DNA of 33,802 nucleotides from an uncultured Lachnospiraceae bacterium (GTDB taxonomy: Bacteria; Bacillota; Clostridia; Lachnospirales; Lachnospiraceae), in the NCBI GenBank assembly GCA_948438565.1, contig CAOJLW010000001.1, positions 1 through 33,802 on the forward strand. The letters are read 5' to 3'. Positions within the stretch are counted from its first letter, which is position 1. Each line of letters begins with the position of its first letter. Under the pieces are notes generated by a model. That model was given only the letters and a program-made list of their open reading frames with translations. It searched no databases and was not told the DNA's origin. Positions 8,157 through 16,101 of this stretch are shown piece by piece. A program made the position numbers and the translations under genes.

Positions 8157-9110
8157 TTATTCAAATGCCTCCGGATGGAATATTTCAGCCAAAGTACGGA
8201 TACCTTCCGCATTCCGAAACCCCTGTCGATCCAGCAGATTATTGTCAATTCCGTAGACCTTCCCTTCTTTGACTGCAGTTAAATTTGCATAAGCGGCAGA
8301 CTGCATAAATTCATCTTTCCTGGATTCTGCAATCAAAATCAGAGCAGGATCCGCTTCTATAATTTCTTCCAGGGTAATGCTCCAGCCGGCGACCTCTTTT
8401 GCTATATTGTCACCGCCTGCCATTTCCAACATCGCGCCGGCAAATGTATCCCCTCCGGCCGTAAAATCTCCATTCTCACCATAATCAACCACATAATATA
8501 CCGACGGCTTTTCCAAATCCTTGACCTTTTCCTGTACATCAGACACCGTATCCTGCATTTTGCGAACGCACTCCTCGGCCTCGTCGACGCAGCCCAACGC
8601 CTGGCCTAGCGTCTCAATCATCGCGTAGACGCCCTCCATATCGTGTTCTTCAAACAACGTCAACACCGGAATCTCAAGATCCTGCAATTTTTGGGCATTT
8701 TCCTCGTCAAAATGCGTCGAAACCAAGACCAAATCCGGCGTTATAGCAATCAATTTTTCCATATCCGGCGTAAAAATCGTGCCTACGGACTCTACATCGA
8801 CAATCTCGGCCGGATAATCGCAGTAATCGCTCCGGCCTGCCAACCGATCGCCTGCTCCCAGCTGACATACAATCTCGGTCAGATTTGGCGCAACAGACAC
8901 AATTTTTTCCGGTTTCTGCCCTAACGTAACCTCCTGCCCGCCGGAATCCGTAACCGTCAGCGGATAAGAAGCGTCCTGCGCAGTTTCCGGCGCCTGCGTA
9001 TTTGCCCCTGCATCCTGTGCACGATCCGGCGTTTTTCCACAACCGGCGGCCAGCATCATCATGGAAAGCATACCGATGGCTGCTATCCGTTTCCATTTTA
9101 AATTTTTCAT
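8157..9110 (-). CDS. btuF: Corrinoid (cobalamin) ABC importer, substrate-binding lipoprotein
   Basis: Lipid-anchored binding protein of the importer, 317 residues. It has a basic, hydrophobic signal ending in the lipobox LAAGC, lipid Cys at residue 24, then a short Ala/Gln-rich linker. The mature part has the TroA/BtuF-type two-lobe pattern: KIVSVAPNLTEIVCQLGAGDRLAGRSDYCDYP, here cited in part as AGRSDYCDYP, which is very typical of BtuF-like proteins, then ITPDLVLVS and a second lobe with VYYVVDYG. An in-frame TTG at 9128 exists, but the ATG at 9110 follows AGGAATGGAG. The gene is first in the operon, directly below a cobalamin riboswitch (9163-9316). Confidence 0.9.
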   Translation of the reverse strand: MKNLKWKRIAAIGMLSMMMLAAGCGKTPDRAQDAGANTQAPETAQDASYPLTVTDSGGQEVTLGQKPEKIVSVAPNLTEIVCQLGAGDRLAGRSDYCDYPAEIVDVESVGTIFTPDMEKLIAITPDLVLVSTHFDEENAQKLQDLEIPVLTLFEEHDMEGVYAMIETLGQALGCVDEAEECVRKMQDTVSDVQEKVKDLEKPSVYYVVDYGENGDFTAGGDTFAGAMLEMAGGDNIAKEVAGWSITLEEIIEADPALILIAESRKDEFMQSAAYANLTAVKEGKVYGIDNNLLDRQGFRNAEGIRTLAEIFHPEAFE

Positions 9111-9162
9111 ATGACTCCATTCCTGCAACCCTGCCCCAACAGTTTTGCAAATCTTTTATTAT

Positions 9163-9316
9163 GGCAGGTCTCCTGGCTTACAGGCTTTTTATTCCAGCCT
9201 TCTCAGATTTCTCCAATGACTCTTTGTTCCGGAATAAAAATATATCTGATTACAGTAGTAGAGGCTGCTGCGGATTCGCACCGCATTCCCTTTTCATCCC
9301 TTCCGGGACACCATTG
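9163..9316 (-). promoter_or_regulatory. Cobalamin riboswitch upstream of btuFCD
   Basis: The minus strand carries the conserved B12 box AAGCCAGGAGACCTGCC (9163-9179) at its 3' end and, toward the 5' end, the core GCGGTGCGAATCCGC with the following GCAGCC and ACTGTAATC segments (about 9245-9290). This is the standard order for AdoCbl-type aptamers. The CCTGCC end of the B12 box (9163-9168) can pair with GGCAGG at 9130-9135, just before the btuF start. No poly-U terminator was found between aptamer and gene, so control of translation initiation is more likely than attenuation; this last point is inference. Confidence 0.93.
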
Positions 9317-9322
9317 TAAGCC

Positions 9323-9351
9323 AGTATAACATCTTCACAGGAATTTGTAAA
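9323..9351 (-). promoter_or_regulatory. SigA-type promoter for the cobalamin riboswitch and btuFCD
   Basis: Minus strand: TTTACA (9346-9351), a 17-base spacer, then TATACT (9323-9328). The predicted transcription start near 9316 sits at the 5' edge of the riboswitch. The spacer covers the stop codon of the upstream ytvI-like gene (9335-9337). Confidence 0.7.
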
Positions 9352-10345
9352 CTTTATAAATAATCAGAACAGACAGCGGGCCTAACAAAACGCCGGAACC
9401 GCCGTACACCTGCACGCCGATATAAAGGCTCATTAAAACCGCCAACGGCGGAACTCCCAACTGATGCCCAACCATCTTAGGTTCCAAAAGCTGCCGAATC
9501 AGACTACAGACAAAATAAATCCCCACAAAACCCGCCGCATACAGATATTCTCCGGTTAACACTTTAATCAATGCCCACGGCACAAAAATCGTTCCCGTTC
9601 CAAAAAACGGCAGCGCGTCAAAAATCCCCACAAAAATCCCGACCCAAAATGCATAACGGATGCGCAAAATAAATAAACCGGCGATACAGACGGCTGTGAT
9701 AATGCCCATAATGCAAAACTGCGCGCGCAGATAAGCGCCCAAAGCTGTTTTCAATTCCCCAAACATACGTATCGTATATCTGCCCGCCTGTGTTTTTGCA
9801 AAACCGTCCCGAATTGACTCATAGTCGTTTAAAACCAAAAAAGCCGCTACAAACGCCACGAACGTCTTGGCCAACAGACCGACTAGATACCAGCCGGCCT
9901 CCTTGGAATATTGCACCGCTCCGTCTGTCAGTCCGGTCGCTTCCTTGCCTACCGTTCGCTTAATTTCCTCTGTACTGATGCCGGTCATGCCCTCTAAGCC
10001 TTCGCAGCATCGGCCAAGCAGTTCGTCCCCGCTCTCTATCAAGCCATCCAAACGCTCCATAAAGCCGCTGCCCATACAGTAACCCAGATAAAGAATCCCT
10101 GCCACAACCATGCCAACACAGGCTAAAAACACGCCGTATGCCGCTAGGCGCGACACGCTTTTATTGCATCCCGTCTTTTTTTCAAAAAATAATGCCAACG
10201 GATACAAAAGCCTGGCCAATACCAGTGCAATCAAAAACGGCAGAGCTACTGGGAACAGGAATTTCATTCCAACATAGACTGCCGCCACCACAAGGGCAAG
10301 TTTTAAAATTTTATTTCCCATTTCCATATTTATATTCATCATCAT
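9335..10345 (-). CDS. AI-2E family transporter, YtvI-like membrane protein
   Basis: A polytopic membrane protein of about 336 residues in the AI-2E/YtvI/PerM family. The helices are arranged as in the family: two or three at the N-terminus (about 12-50, 66-90), a soluble middle segment (about 95-145), then further helices. Family motifs GIFDALPFFGTG (about 240-251) and EPKMVGHQLGVPPL (about 288-301) are present. Some members export AI-2 or act as Na/H antiporters; the Bacillus YtvI relatives are sporulation-linked, and the function here is not settled. The frame stays open to 10432 but only with a TTG start inside the upstream gene; three consecutive ATG codons at 10345-10337 are the likely start, with no strong Shine-Dalgarno sequence. 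It follows the RluA-type gene by 46 bases. Confidence 0.82.
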   Translation of the reverse strand: MMMNINMEMGNKILKLALVVAAVYVGMKFLFPVALPFLIALVLARLLYPLALFFEKKTGCNKSVSRLAAYGVFLACVGMVVAGILYLGYCMGSGFMERLDGLIESGDELLGRCCEGLEGMTGISTEEIKRTVGKEATGLTDGAVQYSKEAGWYLVGLLAKTFVAFVAAFLVLNDYESIRDGFAKTQAGRYTIRMFGELKTALGAYLRAQFCIMGIITAVCIAGLFILRIRYAFWVGIFVGIFDALPFFGTGTIFVPWALIKVLTGEYLYAAGFVGIYFVCSLIRQLLEPKMVGHQLGVPPLAVLMSLYIGVQVYGGSGVLLGPLSVLIIYKVYKFL

Positions 10346-10391
10346 GGGAAAATTGTTTGTCGATTGATCCTGTTTTATGCGCAGGCAAATC

Positions 10392-11060
10392 CTACAATAA
10401 TTGGAAGGCCGGGTTTTTCGGCTTTGTCTCAAATACCATTTTTTGTTTTGTCTGCGGATGCATAAAAATAATTTTTGAAGAACAAAGCGCTAATTGCCGC
10501 CCTTGCGCTGCCGTCCCGCCATATTTGCAATCGCCGAGAATCGGCATATTTGCGTGCGCAAGCTGTACCCGGATTTGATGATGCCTGCCGGTCTTAAGCA
10601 AAATCCAAAGCTCGGCCATCCCTGGTCTGGCGCGCAAAACCTGATAATGCAGGATCGCTTGTTTGGCTCCCTTCACGCTGGCCTCTGCCACACGGGAATA
10701 ATTCGTCCTGCCGTCCCGAAGCAGATAATCGGTCAAATCCCCTGTTTCCCCCGGAATAAGCGGACGATCCTGCGCAACCACAACGGCACGATAATACTTC
10801 TCCATATCCGGACTGTTTAATCCATCGCTCAGCGCCGCTGCCGCCCGTTTTGTCTTTGCAGCCAACAGCAGACCCTCTACCGGCTGATCCAGACGATTGA
10901 TCAACGCAAGATAGGGTTCTTCCCGTTTCTGTGCCCGGTAATTTTTCAATCGACTCACCACATCCTCCTGACCGAATCGCCTTGTCTGTGCGGCTAAACC
11001 GCCGGGCTTATGAAATACAATCAGCTGTTCGTCCTCGTATACAATTCCTTCCATAGCCAT
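10392..11060 (-). CDS. RluA-family pseudouridine synthase
   Basis: Cytoplasmic RNA-modifying enzyme of 222 residues converting uridine to pseudouridine in rRNA or tRNA. The catalytic loop INRLDQPVEGLLL (about 54-66) carries the invariant Asp at residue 58; most relatives have HRLD rather than NRLD. The family's LKTGRHHQIRVQLAH block is intact. There is no N-terminal S4 domain, so it is a short, catalytic-domain-only member. The open frame runs to 11183, but that part overlaps the response regulator. The ATG at 11060 begins one base after the regulator's stop, with AAGGTG suitably upstream. Target nucleotide cannot be told from sequence. Confidence 0.9.
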   Translation of the reverse strand: MAMEGIVYEDEQLIVFHKPGGLAAQTRRFGQEDVVSRLKNYRAQKREEPYLALINRLDQPVEGLLLAAKTKRAAAALSDGLNSPDMEKYYRAVVVAQDRPLIPGETGDLTDYLLRDGRTNYSRVAEASVKGAKQAILHYQVLRARPGMAELWILLKTGRHHQIRVQLAHANMPILGDCKYGGTAAQGRQLALCSSKIIFMHPQTKQKMVFETKPKNPAFQLL

Positions 11061-11061
11061 T

Positions 11062-11751
11062 TTACACCTTAAACCGGTATCCCACGCCCCAGATTGTCTC
11101 AATATACTGCGGTTTGGCCGTATTAATTTCAATCTTTTCACGGATTTTCTTGATATGTACCGTGACCGTCGCAATATCGCCAATTGACTCCATATCCCAA
11201 ATTTCCCGGAACAGCTCTTCTTTGGTAAATACGTGATTCGGGTTTTCCGCCAGAAATGTCAGCAGATCAAATTCCTTCGTCGTAAATTGCTTTTCCTCGT
11301 CATGGATCCAGACCCGGCGCGCCGTCTTATCAATTTTAATTCCCCGGATTTCGATTACGTCATTGGCTGGCTGGCTGCTGCCAATCAGACGCTCATAACG
11401 CGCCAGATGCGCTTTTACCCTTGCCACCAGCTCGCTTGGAGAAAACGGCTTCGTAATATAGTCGTCCGCTCCAAGTCCCAGTCCGCGTATCTTGTCAATA
11501 TCGTCCTTTTTTGCGGAAACCATCAAAATGGGCGTATTTTTTACTTCACGAATCTGCTTGCAAATCTCAAAACCATCCACTCCCGGCAGCATCAAATCCA
11601 AAATATACATATCAAACTCCTCGTGCAAGGCCCGATCTAAACCCACATCTCCGGAGTTTTCCACTTCTACTTGAAAACCGCTTAATTCCAGATAGTCCTT
11701 TTCTAAATCTGCTATTGCCACTTCATCCTCAATAATCAATACTTTACTCAT
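11062..11751 (-). CDS. OmpR/PhoB-family response regulator
   Basis: DNA-binding response regulator of 229 residues. The receiver domain (1-120) has the acidic pair at 9-10, phosphoacceptor Asp52 in ILDLMLPG, Ser79 and Lys101 in ITKPFSP. The winged-helix domain (about 130-229) ends in the typical IETIWGVGYRFKV. The start lies within the last codons of the sensor kinase gene (8-base overlap) behind AGGAGG, so the pair is translationally coupled and should form one two-component system. The regulon is unknown. The next gene, for a pseudouridine synthase, starts one base after the stop and is probably cotranscribed without being functionally linked. Confidence 0.95.
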   Translation of the reverse strand: MSKVLIIEDEVAIADLEKDYLELSGFQVEVENSGDVGLDRALHEEFDMYILDLMLPGVDGFEICKQIREVKNTPILMVSAKKDDIDKIRGLGLGADDYITKPFSPSELVARVKAHLARYERLIGSSQPANDVIEIRGIKIDKTARRVWIHDEEKQFTTKEFDLLTFLAENPNHVFTKEELFREIWDMESIGDIATVTVHIKKIREKIEINTAKPQYIETIWGVGYRFKV

Positions 11752-13234
11752 CCTGAATAACCTCCTGATATTTCCGAATCACAAAATACATCACGGTCCC
11801 TACAGACTCTTTACTCGCCACCCAGATCTTACCGCCATGATCTTCTACAATCTTCTTGACAATGGATAGGCCAATGCCGCTGCCCCCGGTAGCCGAATTC
11901 CGGGAAGCGTCCGCCCGGTAAAACCGTTCAAAGACATACGGCAAATCCTTGGCTGCAATCCCCTGCCCGTTATCTTCAATCTCCACCTGAATAAAATCAC
12001 CTACATCCTTAATCCTAATATTGATCAACCCCTGTTTTTTATCGAGATATTTTACGGAATTGCCAATAATATTATTTACGACGCGCTTTAACTGTTCCGG
12101 ATCCGCAATAATCATCACATCGTTGTCTACATAGTTAAAATAGGCCAGTCCGATATGCTTTGTCTCCAAATCCATACCGATTTCCTCGATGCAGTCATTG
12201 AAATACGCCGCCACATTGATCCGATTAAAATTATATGGGATTCGATTGGTATCAATTTTGGCGTACAAAGTAAGCTCATTGAGCAGGGCGTCCATCTCAT
12301 TGGCCTTGCTGTTGATTGTTTTTAGATATTTTTCCCGTTTCTCCGGCGTATCCGCCACGCCGTCCAACAAACCCTCCGAATACCCTTTTACGGTGGTGAT
12401 CGGGGTTTTTAAATCGTGGGCAATATTGCTGATCAATTCCCGGTTTTCCTGTTCTCCAGCCATCTGCTTTTCAAACGATTCTTTTAACCGTTTGCGCATT
12501 TCTTCAAAATGGGCGCACAGATCGCTGATTTCATCATTGCCTTCCGTCTCAATCGTAAAATCCAGATTGCCCTGTTTTATATTGAGCGTAGCAGTCTCGA
12601 GCTTTTTAATCGGACGGATAATCCCTCTATATATCCAGATAATCAGCATCGCCGCCGTCAAAACCAAGATCACAAGCACGGATATGCAGCCATCCAGCAG
12701 CAGGCTTTGTACTTCCGGCAACATCCCATAGGCAGTCGTTACAATAAAAACGCTGCCCCTTACTCCATCCGTAAATGCAAAATCAATCTGTTTGATCAAG
12801 AGTTCTTCATCGCCGTCCACATAAGTTCCGGATATAGCGGCCGGCTCCGTCTCTCCATATCCCGGCAGATCGCTTTCCTGCAGACGCAAGGACTCATCTC
12901 CCCGATAGATCAGCGTTTCCTCCTTACGGACAAGCAGGGAGGAATATTTTTCATGAAGCTGCCGATTGATTCGTTCCAAAAAGATTGGATCCTGAAACTG
13001 ATCCGGATCCTGTTTCACCTCTTGCAACAGATATTCGTAATTTTTCTTTGTAAAACGATTCAAAAGCTGCATCGAATTCGTCAGGTAATTAAAATTGCCC
13101 TCCTCCAGTCCATACGTCTTTTCAATCGCTTTCATCTGAAACTGCTGAAATGCAAACAATACAAACACCGCCAAAAAAATCGGCACAAAAATAATAATGC
13201 AAAAAGAAATCGTAAGCCTAGTCTTTAATTTCAT
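11744..13234 (-). CDS. Membrane sensor histidine kinase
   Basis: Sensor kinase of 496 residues. Membrane helices lie at about 8-30 and 180-203, with about 150 residues between them forming an extracytoplasmic sensor domain of no recognised family. A HAMP linker (about 204-255) follows. The dimerisation/phosphoacceptor helix has SNIAHDLKTPITTVKGYSEG, phosphoacceptor His273. The ATPase domain shows the N box around NNIIGNSVKYL (387-397), DNGQGI (421-426) and GSGIGLSIVKK (451-461). All catalytic motifs are intact. The ATG at 13234 has AAAGGA with a 7-base spacer. It is the first gene of the kinase/regulator/RluA/YtvI run. The signal sensed cannot be inferred. Confidence 0.95.
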   Translation of the reverse strand: MKLKTRLTISFCIIIFVPIFLAVFVLFAFQQFQMKAIEKTYGLEEGNFNYLTNSMQLLNRFTKKNYEYLLQEVKQDPDQFQDPIFLERINRQLHEKYSSLLVRKEETLIYRGDESLRLQESDLPGYGETEPAAISGTYVDGDEELLIKQIDFAFTDGVRGSVFIVTTAYGMLPEVQSLLLDGCISVLVILVLTAAMLIIWIYRGIIRPIKKLETATLNIKQGNLDFTIETEGNDEISDLCAHFEEMRKRLKESFEKQMAGEQENRELISNIAHDLKTPITTVKGYSEGLLDGVADTPEKREKYLKTINSKANEMDALLNELTLYAKIDTNRIPYNFNRINVAAYFNDCIEEIGMDLETKHIGLAYFNYVDNDVMIIADPEQLKRVVNNIIGNSVKYLDKKQGLINIRIKDVGDFIQVEIEDNGQGIAAKDLPYVFERFYRADASRNSATGGSGIGLSIVKKIVEDHGGKIWVASKESVGTVMYFVIRKYQEVIQDE

Positions 13235-13262
13235 AAAGAAATCCTTTCCTAGTAAAACAAAA

Positions 13263-13292
13263 AACCATAGGGGTTTTTTTACCCCTATGGTT
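13263..13292 (-). terminator. Intrinsic terminator after metK
   Basis: A perfect 12-base inverted repeat (AACCATAGGGGT, 13263-13274, and its complement 13281-13292) with a 6-base loop. On the minus strand it is followed by TTTTTTGTTTT, so it should end the metK transcript about 70 bases after the stop codon. Confidence 0.85.
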
Positions 13293-13293
13293 C

Positions 13294-13302
13294 ATTATAA
13301 CA
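13294..13302 (-). promoter_or_regulatory. Candidate extended -10 promoter for the sensor kinase operon
   Basis: Minus strand TGTTATAAT: a TATAAT at 13294-13299 preceded by the TGn extension. No convincing -35 lies 16-18 bases upstream. The predicted start (near 13287) would fall inside the metK terminator stem. Confidence 0.45.
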
Positions 13303-13362
13303 TGAATTTAAACTTTTCTTATAAAAAAACGAAAAGATATTCTAAACTTTTCATAAACCCGT

Positions 13363-14550
13363 TTACAGATAAGCCTGCAACGCTTCCACTTTATCGAGCG
13401 CTTCCCATGGCAGATCCAGATCATTGCGCCCAAAATGCCCGTATGCGGCTGTCTGCTGATAGATCGGACGCCTTAAATCCAACATTTTGATAATCCCGGC
13501 GGGACGAAGGTCAAAGTTTTCACGGACAATTTCCACAAGCCTTTCATCCGGCAGTTTCCCTGTCCCAAACGTATCCACCATAACGGAAGTCGGCTGCGCA
13601 ACGCCAATCGCATAGGATAACTGGATTTCACATTTTTCGGCCAATCCCGCAGCAACCATATTTTTTGCGACATACCGCGCCGCATATGCAGCGGATCGAT
13701 CGACTTTCGTACAATCCTTGCCCGAAAACGCGCCGCCGCCGTGTCGCGCATATCCGCCGTATGTATCTACGATAATCTTACGACCAGTCAATCCTGCGTC
13801 TCCCTGCGGCCCGCCGATCACAAAACGTCCAGTCGGATTGATAAAGATTTTCGTGTCGCTGTCTACCATCTCTGCCGGCAACACTGGATCCAATACGTAC
13901 TTTTTAATGTCTGCATGGATTCTTTCCTGGGAAACCTGTTCGTCATGCTGTGTAGAGATAACCACGGCCTCCAGGCGGCACGGTTTCCCATCCTCGCCGT
14001 ATTCCACGGATACCTGAGACTTGCCGTCCGGCCTCAGATACGCCAAAGAGCCGTCCTGACGAACCTTCGTCAGCTGCTGCGCCAACCTATGCGCCAGGGC
14101 AATCGGATAGGGCATATACTCTTCTGTTTCATTGACCGCATAGCCAAACATCATTCCCTGATCGCCTGCGCCAATCGCCTCAATTTGCGCGTCTGTCATT
14201 TTATTTTCTTTGGCCTCCAACGCCTGATCGACGCCCATGGCAATATCCGGCGACTGCTTATCCAGCGCAACCATCACCGCGCAGGTATGTCCGTCAAAAC
14301 CCTTAGCGGAACTATCATAGCCGATTTCTAAAATCGTCTTTCTGGCGATCGCCTGAATGTCCAGATTGGCCTTGGTGGTCATCTCTCCGGTCACCAGCAC
14401 AAATCCTGTACAGGTCGCCGTTTCACAAGCTACGCGGCTCATTGGATCCTGTTCCATGCACGCATCTAAAATCGCGTCTGAAATTGCATCGCAGATTTTG
14501 TCTGGATGTCCCTCTGTTACCGATTCGGATGTAAATAATCTTTTTTCCAT
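13363..14550 (-). CDS. metK: S-adenosylmethionine synthetase
   Basis: Cytoplasmic enzyme forming S-adenosylmethionine from methionine and ATP, 395 residues, normal length. The N-terminal motif SVTEGHPDKICD (10-21) holds the catalytic His15 and metal-binding Asp17. The hexapeptide-type signature GAGDQGMMFGYA is at 127-138 and the P-loop-like GGGAFSGKDCTKVDRSAAY at 271-289. All expected motifs are intact. The ATG at 14550 follows GGAGAGGAG. Expression is evidently controlled by the SAM-I riboswitch upstream, so excess product should terminate its own transcript. It is a single-gene unit with its own terminator (13263-13292). Confidence 0.97.
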   Translation of the reverse strand: MEKRLFTSESVTEGHPDKICDAISDAILDACMEQDPMSRVACETATCTGFVLVTGEMTTKANLDIQAIARKTILEIGYDSSAKGFDGHTCAVMVALDKQSPDIAMGVDQALEAKENKMTDAQIEAIGAGDQGMMFGYAVNETEEYMPYPIALAHRLAQQLTKVRQDGSLAYLRPDGKSQVSVEYGEDGKPCRLEAVVISTQHDEQVSQERIHADIKKYVLDPVLPAEMVDSDTKIFINPTGRFVIGGPQGDAGLTGRKIIVDTYGGYARHGGGAFSGKDCTKVDRSAAYAARYVAKNMVAAGLAEKCEIQLSYAIGVAQPTSVMVDTFGTGKLPDERLVEIVRENFDLRPAGIIKMLDLRRPIYQQTAAYGHFGRNDLDLPWEALDKVEALQAYL

Positions 14551-14650
14551 TTATGGTTCTCCTCTCCATAATTTGACTATTGATTTTTAATCCAAACATT
14601 GCTTTCTTCTTCCTACTTGGCTACGCCGAACGCTGCCGCTGCAAGATATG

Positions 14651-14687
14651 TAAAAATAAAAAAATCCGCTTTTAAAAATAAGCGGAT
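14651..14687 (-). terminator. SAM-regulated attenuator terminator of metK
   Basis: Minus strand ATCCGCTT (14680-14687), loop, AAGCGGAT (14664-14671), then a T-rich run to 14651. This is the expression platform of the SAM-I riboswitch, 100 bases before the metK start. Confidence 0.9.
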
Positions 14688-14717
14688 CGGACTTTTGCAA
14701 CCGTAAATCCTCTTATT
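14677..14717 (-). promoter_or_regulatory. Antiterminator pairing of the SAM-I riboswitch
   Basis: Minus strand AATAAGAGGA (14708-14717), which includes the 3' strand of aptamer helix P1, can pair with TCCGCTTATT (14677-14686), which includes one arm of the terminator. The pairing is six pairs, one A-G mismatch, three pairs. It excludes both P1 and the terminator, as expected when SAM is scarce. Confidence 0.75.
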
Positions 14718-14807
14718 GTTCGATTCTTCGCTCAGGTTGGCACCTTCCTTTACAGGGGTTGCCGTGACTTCACAGATCCTATGTATCTCCATCACTCTGA
14801 ATAAGAG
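14710..14807 (-). promoter_or_regulatory. SAM-I (S-box) riboswitch aptamer of metK
   Basis: Minus strand from CTCTTAT (14801-14807) to the complementary ATAAGAG (14710-14716), forming P1. Between them lie the S-box landmarks GATGGAGATAC, GTGAAGTCACGGCAACC and AAGGTGCCAACC in the standard order. The aptamer binds S-adenosylmethionine, the product of the gene it precedes. A short open frame across this RNA is not regarded as a gene. Confidence 0.95.
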
Positions 14808-14855
14808 AAAGCTATATGATTGAATTTTAAATCGTATGAATACTTTGCACCCACA

Positions 14856-14884
14856 AGGTTACGCCTTTTTTTATCATTTGTCAA
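14856..14884 (-). promoter_or_regulatory. Candidate promoter for metK leader
   Basis: Minus strand TTGACA (14879-14884), a 17-base spacer, then TAACCT (14856-14861). The -35 is perfect, the -10 weak (3 of 6). The predicted start near 14849 is about 40 bases before aptamer helix P1. Confidence 0.45.
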
Positions 14885-14912
14885 GTTTTTTATATCTATT
14901 CCCGAATACCCA

Positions 14913-14941
14913 TTGCGAAAAATTCAGATTTGTTTTATAAT
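14913..14941 (+). promoter_or_regulatory. Candidate SigA-type promoter for the HD-GYP gene
   Basis: TTGCGA (14913-14918), a 17-base spacer, then TATAAT (14936-14941). The predicted leader of about 50 bases contains a 6-pair hairpin, TCATGC/GCATGA (14963-14979), ending seven bases before GGGAG of the ribosome site. Together with the metK promoter it makes this a divergent regulatory region. Confidence 0.55.
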
Positions 14942-14998
14942 TCAGTTAATTCATTTGACTTTTCATGCCCAATGCATGATCAAAAGGGAGTGTTCCAT

Positions 14999-16084
14999 AT
15001 GCAGACAATACAAACTACACAATTAAAAGACGGTATGGTTACCGCCTTACCGGTCCTAACCAAACACGGACAATTAATCGTGGACGCAGGCATTACACTA
15101 AGCAATCCATTGATTACGCGCATTCGATTTTATGGCATTGACAGTATTCAAATCCACGATTTTGTGGAACCGGAATTCCATATAGCGACAGGCGTGACAG
15201 AGCCGTCCTATTCCCAACAGATTCGGAATTCCCCTCAGTTTTTGAGTTTCCAGATTGCCTATGCCGAGTCTACCAAAGCATTAAAAGAGATTATTGCAGC
15301 GGCCGTTCCTGAAAACGGCAGCCTGGATACCGAAGCGCTGTACCAGACCGTGCAGACTTTACTGCTGAAAGCGCCCACCTCCATCGAAATGTTTGATATT
15401 TTACATAATATGCGCACGGTAGGCGACAGCATTTATGCACATTCATTAAACGTCGCTTTGATTTCCGGTATGATGGGTAAGTGGCTCAAAATGCCTGCCA
15501 AGGATTTTAAGGTTTTAATGCTTGCCGCCTTATTGCACGATATTGGCAAAACACGGATTCCGCCGGAGGTATTAGACAAGCCGGGCAAATATACCGATGA
15601 AGAATTTGACCTTGTACAGCGTCACCCCATATTCGGTTACAACCTCCTGCTCCACCACGAACAACTCGATCCCCGTATCAAAACTGCAGCCCTTATGCAC
15701 CATGAACGCTGCGACGGCAAAGGATATCCAAAAGGTTTAATGGGTGAAGAAATCGACGATTTTGCACAGATTATTGCGATTGCAGACGTTTATGACGCCA
15801 TGACCGCTACGAGATCCTACCGCGCTCCGCTTTGTCCGTTCCAGGCAATCGCAGATTTTGAACTGGGAGGATTGCAGAAATACAACCCCAAATTTATCCT
15901 GATCTTTTTGGAACGTATCGCATACACTTATCAAAACAACCGCGTCCTGCTGACCGATGGCCGGGAAGCCAAGATTATCATGCTCAACAAACAATTTTTG
16001 TCCCGACCGGTTGTAGAAGTTGCGGACGGCACTTGTATCGATTTATCCCGTATGCCGTATTTGCGCATCAAAGCGCTGGCATAG
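14999..16084 (+). CDS. HD-GYP domain protein (probable cyclic-di-GMP phosphodiesterase)
   Basis: Protein of 361 residues. The C-terminal half is an HD-GYP domain, a metal-dependent phosphodiesterase fold that usually degrades cyclic-di-GMP. Metal-ligand motifs are complete: His148 in YAHSLNVALIS, HD at 180-181 in LLHDIGKTRIP, HHERCDGKGYP at 234-244 with the GYP signature, and IADVYDAMTATRSYR at about 261-275. Residues 1-130 form an N-terminal domain I cannot assign; there is no membrane segment, receiver or GGDEF domain. The frame is open from a TTG at 14930, but the ATG at 14999 has GGGAG with an 8-base spacer. It is the only plus-strand gene here, divergent from metK and convergent with the sialidase. 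Activity on other cyclic dinucleotides cannot be excluded. Confidence 0.9.
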   Translation: MQTIQTTQLKDGMVTALPVLTKHGQLIVDAGITLSNPLITRIRFYGIDSIQIHDFVEPEFHIATGVTEPSYSQQIRNSPQFLSFQIAYAESTKALKEIIAAAVPENGSLDTEALYQTVQTLLLKAPTSIEMFDILHNMRTVGDSIYAHSLNVALISGMMGKWLKMPAKDFKVLMLAALLHDIGKTRIPPEVLDKPGKYTDEEFDLVQRHPIFGYNLLLHHEQLDPRIKTAALMHHERCDGKGYPKGLMGEEIDDFAQIIAIADVYDAMTATRSYRAPLCPFQAIADFELGGLQKYNPKFILIFLERIAYTYQNNRVLLTDGREAKIIMLNKQFLSRPVVEVADGTCIDLSRMPYLRIKALA

Positions 16085-16101
16085 CGGTTAGCGTCTATGA
16101 T

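Noticed and set aside
6338..9110. Reading the ABC importer as a siderophore or heme system
   Set aside because: The proteins alone would allow it, but the cobalamin riboswitch with an intact B12 box points to corrinoids.
12509..13228. A 239-codon plus-strand open frame
   Set aside because: It is antisense to the sensor kinase gene, has no family features and no plausible promoter or ribosome site.
14613..14795. A 60-codon minus-strand open frame before metK
   Set aside because: It spans the SAM-I aptamer and its terminator; the RNA structure explains the conservation better than a peptide.
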